This document shows, piece by piece, positions 52,634-56,118 of a DNA stretch of 56,118 nucleotides (its first letter is position 1; every line of letters starts with the position of its first letter). The notes below the pieces were generated by a model, which ran no database searches, had not been told where the DNA came from, and worked only from the letters and a program-made list of their open reading frames with translations. A program made the translations under genes and the position numbers. The stretch lies in NCBI GenBank assembly GCA_028042835.1, contig JAOFOL010000011.1, positions 1 to 56,118 of the forward strand, given 5' to 3'. This DNA comes from Opitutales bacterium (lineage in GTDB: Bacteria; Verrucomicrobiota; Verrucomicrobiia; Opitutales; Seribacteraceae).

Positions 52634-53512
52634 TCAGGCAGTGGTCGCTTTCTTGTTTCGAGAGCCAAACTGCCCGGGCGACAACGCCGGTGCATAAAAG
52701 GCATGACTGGTCTGGTTGGCGGTGTCGGTACTGCGCTTTGTAGACCAGGCAGATTTGGCCAACGGCTTTACCGTCATTTCAATCTTGTCAGTAAGTTTGA
52801 AGGGTACTTTACCTACCATACCTGCCATGAATTGCGGATTAGTACCTCCTTCATCCTGTGAGGTGGTCCCGAGAGAAAGTGAGATAAAAGTTTGTGATAT
52901 AGCGGAGAAAAGCACCGCTGCAGTGACAAGTTCCTTTCCAGGATTATAAGCAACTTGGCCACCGTCACTGAATATTGCTCCAGGTGGCATTAATTTGGGG
53001 CAAAATCGCCTTGTTCGTCTAGGCCAAGTTATTCCTGGACGAAAATAGAAATCTGGATTTTTTATTATCCGGGACCAATGTGAGTTGTTGTAAAGAGTAC
53101 CAGCCCAGGACTTTAGCTCTTTGCCATCTTGGCCCCAATTTAATTGTAGAATTATATCAGCGTAAAATGGAGAAAAGCTTCCTCCTTTTACAAAAAGAGA
53201 CCATCTTTTATTAGAGTGATCTTTCGATGTTTCCCAAATAGCTCTAACGAATCTAAAGTCATCAGCAGTTGCTAAACCTTGTTTTGTTGTTCTATTTCCA
53301 CATTCGAAAGGAGCAATTTCTGCGAATATGCTGCGAATATGTTCACTCACCCAATAGGCGAAAGGAGCATTTGGCACTTGTCGAAATGAAGCAGGTTCAA
53401 CTTGGTAAGTCGCCTTGTTGGATCGGCCTTCGGCAAGATCTCGGACTGCTTCGAGCAACGGGCCGGCAGGTTCGTCAGCATAAAGCAAACGGATGGCAGT
53501 AAGCTGGCTCAT
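52634..53512 (-). CDS. pglX: PglX middle (target-recognition-type) module, copy A
   Basis: A 292-residue protein. Its start ATG overlaps the stop of the methyltransferase core (ATGA), and its first residues (LTAIRLLYADEPAGPLLEAV) are what follows the core in ordinary single-chain PglX. FRQVPNAPFAYWVSEHIRSI, TKQGLATADDFRFVRAIWET, FVKGGSFSPFYADI and FYFRPGITWPRRTRR are shared with copy B, as is the C-terminus STDTANQTSHAFYAPAL. The centre (FCPKLMPPGAIFSDGGQVAY and SLSLGTTSQDEGGTNPQFMA) differs from copy B. It probably supplies the DNA-recognition and substrate-positioning half of the enzyme. With the core and C-terminal genes it totals about 1,350 residues, matching a long PglX. Confidence 0.8.
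   Translation of the reverse strand: MSQLTAIRLLYADEPAGPLLEAVRDLAEGRSNKATYQVEPASFRQVPNAPFAYWVSEHIRSIFAEIAPFECGNRTTKQGLATADDFRFVRAIWETSKDHSNKRWSLFVKGGSFSPFYADIILQLNWGQDGKELKSWAGTLYNNSHWSRIIKNPDFYFRPGITWPRRTRRFCPKLMPPGAIFSDGGQVAYNPGKELVTAAVLFSAISQTFISLSLGTTSQDEGGTNPQFMAGMVGKVPFKLTDKIEMTVKPLAKSAWSTKRSTDTANQTSHAFYAPALSPGQFGSRNKKATTA
52686..52747 (-). repeat. 62-bp near-identical repeat at the end of module A
   Basis: Partner of 51832-51893, 854 bases apart in the same orientation. Recombination between them would exchange or delete one module and keep the reading frame at the shared C-terminus. Confidence 0.9.
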
Positions 53513-55521
53513 GCTTGAGCAATTCCTTCCATAGGTTTTTCCAGGACATAGGCAGCGGCCTCCACCATGGCGGCATCCATTACCCCGTGACCAAGGTCAA
53601 CCAATAGGCGAATTTGTAACTTCTTAAGAATTATATGCTCTCGCCACTTTGTGTAGGAAGAAAGGAAGAAGCAGGTGCGCGAGGTGATGGCCCCGAGCTG
53701 GCCACCGGGTACAAGAATTTCTCCCCCGCGGTCGACAAAGGCGGCCAAGATATCGTTGTAGCTATTGGGGTAGACTTTTTTGGACTCTGCTTTGTAGAGC
53801 TTGGACCATTCCCCAAAGGGTGGATTCATGACGATGACATCATATCGTTTGCGGCAAAGATTGATAAAGGAAAATCCTTGGGCGGCATCCTCTGCAAAGA
53901 GTTTTCGCCGGTATTCGCCAGAGGAGTCGCTATCGGAACCTTCGGCATATTTCTCTAAGGCTTTGTAGATGCGTTCTTCGGCTTCGTTAAAAAATCGAGT
54001 ACTAGAAACTCCTGATAAGTCGAATTCACCTTGAGTTGGAATTCCAAGGTCTTCATCAGAAAACATGTCAGATCGTTGGGATTTCCATGCCTGGCGTGCA
54101 CGATCAACCAGGCCGGATATAATCTCGTCGATCTTGAGTAGGGCACCAGCTTCACCGGCAAGTTGCATCTTTTCAAATATGCGTTCTACCATTTGGGCAA
54201 GGGCAGGGTGGAGCTTTGTTGCAAAGGCTTGCAATTGCTCAGGGTCCCCAGGCATGGGCTCGGCACATACGACATTTGATTTAACGATTTCAGGACGTTC
54301 AAGGGCTTTTAGGCCTTGTTCGAGCCAGGCTCGTTGAGCTCGTAGCCAGAGGGCAAGTCCTGCGATCTGGGTAGCACGGTGGTCGATATCTACACCATGG
54401 ATATTATTTTCGATGATGAGTTTGGGGACATCTCGAAGGAGAGTAGATTTTTCGGGATAATCAGCCCGTAGGCTCTCGATTCCGAGATCCCAGGCTTCTT
54501 CGTATATGGTCTGAAAAACATCGAAGGCATAGAGGCCGAAGTGCATAGAGCCACAGGCAGGATCGAGCATGAGGATTTCTCGCGGATCTTTTACTGGGCG
54601 GAATGGTACATGTACGGGCAGGCGAAGGATTTCTTCTTTGGATAAGCCTTCCTCGGATGGTGCTGGCGGGGCAGCCTCTCCTTCCCCGAGAAAATTTTCA
54701 TTGGGCTTGCGTACGAGGTAGCGGCATTTTTCCGATAAGGTAGTATTACCCTGTGTCATTTCGTACCAGGTACGGCCCAGGGTATTATCGGTTAAGAACT
54801 CGACAACATACCGAGGAGTAAAAAACTGATTTCTAATTGCCAGTTCGCGACTGTTGCGCGGAGCAGCAGATTCCTTTTTGATTTTTGAAATTTCTTCCCG
54901 TGTATTCCAGTATTGGTAGATCCAACCAATGGTTTCATCGGCCGCCCATACTTCACGAAGATCCGAACGATTTAAATGAGCTACAAGCTTATTGAGGGCA
55001 ACTTCGCCAGGAAAGAGCATCCCTTGTGGGGAGTATCGGTCGAAGAGGGCACCTAGCTCGATGCTTAGCTCGTCAAAAAGAGAGTAAAGGAAGCAGCGAT
55101 AACGTTCGTAACGTTCACCCAGGACGGAGCCCGTTATTTGATCGTACACGGCAAAACCCTTGGATTGATCCCCCTGGGCAAGAGATTCACGAATAAGTTC
55201 GCGAGATTCAGCCATGCGAATAGCTATGAAGCGATTAAGCAGAGTAAAGGCTTGTTCACGGAGTACTCGGCGAATAGCTACCTCGGACTTGCCGCCTGAT
55301 GCATCAGTGGAGCGTAGGTGCTCAATACGCTGGCGTAAGATGGTGGCAATAGTGAGTTCGGTATCAGTCAAGCTGGTAAGAGTATCGATCTCTGCGATTT
55401 GCCCATCTGCTCGTATACCAAACCGGCCCTCGAGCTGTTCGCCGAATTCTTCCTCAAGGAGTTTCCGGCAATCGTTTACGAGCTGTACAAGTTTGTTGCG
55501 TGTGTTGCTGTCGAAGGCCAT
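53509..55521 (-). CDS. pglX: BREX adenine methyltransferase PglX, catalytic core only
   Basis: A 670-residue N6-adenine methyltransferase core. ATG 55521 is preferred to the upstream TTG 55551 because MAFDSNTRNKLVQLVNDCRK is the usual PglX beginning. LMLDPACGSMHFGLYAFDVF (D320) is the S-adenosylmethionine-binding motif I, and VIVMNPPFGEWSKLYKAESK (N566) is the catalytic NPPF motif IV. LLVDLGHGVMDAAMVEAAAY comes just before the end, the last conserved element of the methyltransferase domain. The chain then stops (EGIAQA), where ordinary PglX continues into the recognition region. That region is supplied by the next two genes. PglX methylates host DNA at a non-palindromic site so that BREX spares it. 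It lies 23 bases after brxC. Confidence 0.92.
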   Translation of the reverse strand: MAFDSNTRNKLVQLVNDCRKLLEEEFGEQLEGRFGIRADGQIAEIDTLTSLTDTELTIATILRQRIEHLRSTDASGGKSEVAIRRVLREQAFTLLNRFIAIRMAESRELIRESLAQGDQSKGFAVYDQITGSVLGERYERYRCFLYSLFDELSIELGALFDRYSPQGMLFPGEVALNKLVAHLNRSDLREVWAADETIGWIYQYWNTREEISKIKKESAAPRNSRELAIRNQFFTPRYVVEFLTDNTLGRTWYEMTQGNTTLSEKCRYLVRKPNENFLGEGEAAPPAPSEEGLSKEEILRLPVHVPFRPVKDPREILMLDPACGSMHFGLYAFDVFQTIYEEAWDLGIESLRADYPEKSTLLRDVPKLIIENNIHGVDIDHRATQIAGLALWLRAQRAWLEQGLKALERPEIVKSNVVCAEPMPGDPEQLQAFATKLHPALAQMVERIFEKMQLAGEAGALLKIDEIISGLVDRARQAWKSQRSDMFSDEDLGIPTQGEFDLSGVSSTRFFNEAEERIYKALEKYAEGSDSDSSGEYRRKLFAEDAAQGFSFINLCRKRYDVIVMNPPFGEWSKLYKAESKKVYPNSYNDILAAFVDRGGEILVPGGQLGAITSRTCFFLSSYTKWREHIILKKLQIRLLVDLGHGVMDAAMVEAAAYVLEKPMEGIAQA

Positions 55522-55544
55522 GGGTTCGGTCAGTAAGGGGTTAT

Positions 55545-56118
55545 TTACCAATTAACATTTACGGGAAGGTTCTCTTTGAGAGTTTCCAGTTTTTTCACGA
55601 GCTCATCGATCTGTTCTTTGGTTTCAATCCGGCGAGGAGCTTGAATGTTTTGAGTAGCTTTGTCTTCTTTAACTTCTAGTTCACGCTTGTTGGCCAACTC
55701 CTGGGTCTTGTTGTTGATCTCAAATAATTTACTAGTTAGCTCATGGTCGTTTCTTACTATATTCTTCAATCCTTCCAGGCCAGTTCCAGAACTTATCTGA
55801 ATGGATTGTACGGATTTGGTAACTTGGTCGTGTTCTTCTTCGGAGAGTTTTCCCCAAGATGGCCCTTTTTGGATGGTTTCGGAAAGGAAAGTAACTCGAG
55901 TACTTTCTTGTTTTTCCAAAAGATCTTTATTGGCAGAGTCGATATGAGTTTTTAATTCGTCTGCTGTCTTAACTAATTTTTCTCGTTCTTCGGTGAAATC
56001 CTCCTGCTGGAGGATACTATCTGCATTTTTTACCAGTTCATTTAATTCAAGTTGAACTTGAACAAGGGGGCCAGTTGAAGGAAGGGATTCAGCCAAGGAC
56101 TGGGTTTCTCGAATCTCT
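55545..56118 (-). CDS. brxC: C-terminal fragment of BREX ATPase BrxC (runs off the window)
   Basis: An open frame enters from the right edge and stops at TAA 55545-55547, giving about 190 residues without a beginning. The TTG at 56094-56096 encodes an internal Leu, because the frame stays open to the edge (EIRETQSLAESLP). The fragment is strongly helical and charged (LKTHIDSANKDLLEKQESTR and KELANKREL-like repeats), as expected for the coiled-coil end of the large AAA+ protein BrxC. The name rests on position: in type 1 BREX, brxC lies directly upstream of pglX. The ATPase motifs are outside the window. Confidence 0.7.
   Translation of the reverse strand, partial: EIRETQSLAESLPSTGPLVQVQLELNELVKNADSILQQEDFTEEREKLVKTADELKTHIDSANKDLLEKQESTRVTFLSETIQKGPSWGKLSEEEHDQVTKSVQSIQISSGTGLEGLKNIVRNDHELTSKLFEINNKTQELANKRELEVKEDKATQNIQAPRRIETKEQIDELVKKLETLKENLPVNVNW

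Noticed and set aside
50629-55521. Reading the split pglX as a decayed pseudogene
   Set aside because: Each part has its own start codon, ATGA or short junctions, no internal stop and intact motifs. The middle part is present twice, which frameshift decay would not produce.
55551-55551. TTG 55551 as the start of the PglX core
   Set aside because: It would overlap the end of brxC, and the family beginning MAFDSNTRNK follows at ATG 55521.

Overview
The window looks like part of a chromosome from a marine member of the Planctomycetes-Verrucomicrobia-Lentisphaerae group, most likely Verrucomicrobiota of the Opitutae/Puniceicoccales type. The evidence is four secreted formylglycine-type sulfatases, a PVC-style 'membrane-bound dehydrogenase' protein, an FAD oxidoreductase with EF hands, an FG-GAP protein, and an esterase whose N-terminus is the W-rich module common in Opitutae. 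This assignment is inferred from gene content; there is no rRNA or marker gene to confirm it.

Region 1 (about 1-17,070, plus strand) is a sulfated-polysaccharide catabolic locus. It holds a Gfo/Idh/MocA oxidoreductase, an iduronate-sulfatase-like enzyme, a cupredoxin protein broken by one base in a poly-T run, a dehydrogenase-HEAT-ThuA fusion, a heparan-N-sulfatase-like enzyme, an arylsulfatase, a GH88/GH105 unsaturated uronyl hydrolase, an FAD oxidoreductase, another sulfatase and an FG-GAP protein. Several neighbours overlap by 1-4 bases, as in an operon. A ribbon-helix-helix/Doc toxin-antitoxin pair sits inside the run. The sulfatases would remove sulfate and the GH88/105 enzyme would release unsaturated uronic acids, with the oxidoreductases acting on the products.

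Region 2 (17,080-25,450) is transitional: an esterase, an ArfB-type ribosome-rescue factor, an orphan RHH protein, a nucleotidyltransferase pair bracketed by a 48-bp direct repeat (47/48 identical), a RapA-like SNF2 ATPase, a NERD membrane protein and a GIY-YIG protein. Two scars made of duplicated gene 3' ends lie here, one after the nucleotidyltransferase pair and one after rapA.

Region 3 (25,447-45,952) is a dense defence-type island, visibly AT-rich in its centre. It contains a PLD-helicase-S24-DUF3427 fusion, an SNF2 helicase cotranscribed with a 2,531-residue sacsin-like protein carrying two GHKL ATPase modules, a two-lobed aspartic-protease-like protein, a small PD-(D/E)XK-like protein, a MazG-like/DUF2075 pair, and an Mrr-like nuclease-helicase ending in four DNA-binding-type repeats.

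Region 4 (45,990-56,118, minus strand) is a type 1 BREX operon cut by the right edge: brxC (C-terminus only), pglX, pglZ, brxL. Its pglX is not one gene. It is a methyltransferase core, two tandem diverged versions of the middle specificity region, and a separate C-terminal gene, all tightly coupled. This suggests a BREX methyltransferase assembled from subunits with two alternative recognition modules, and it is the most unusual thing in the window.
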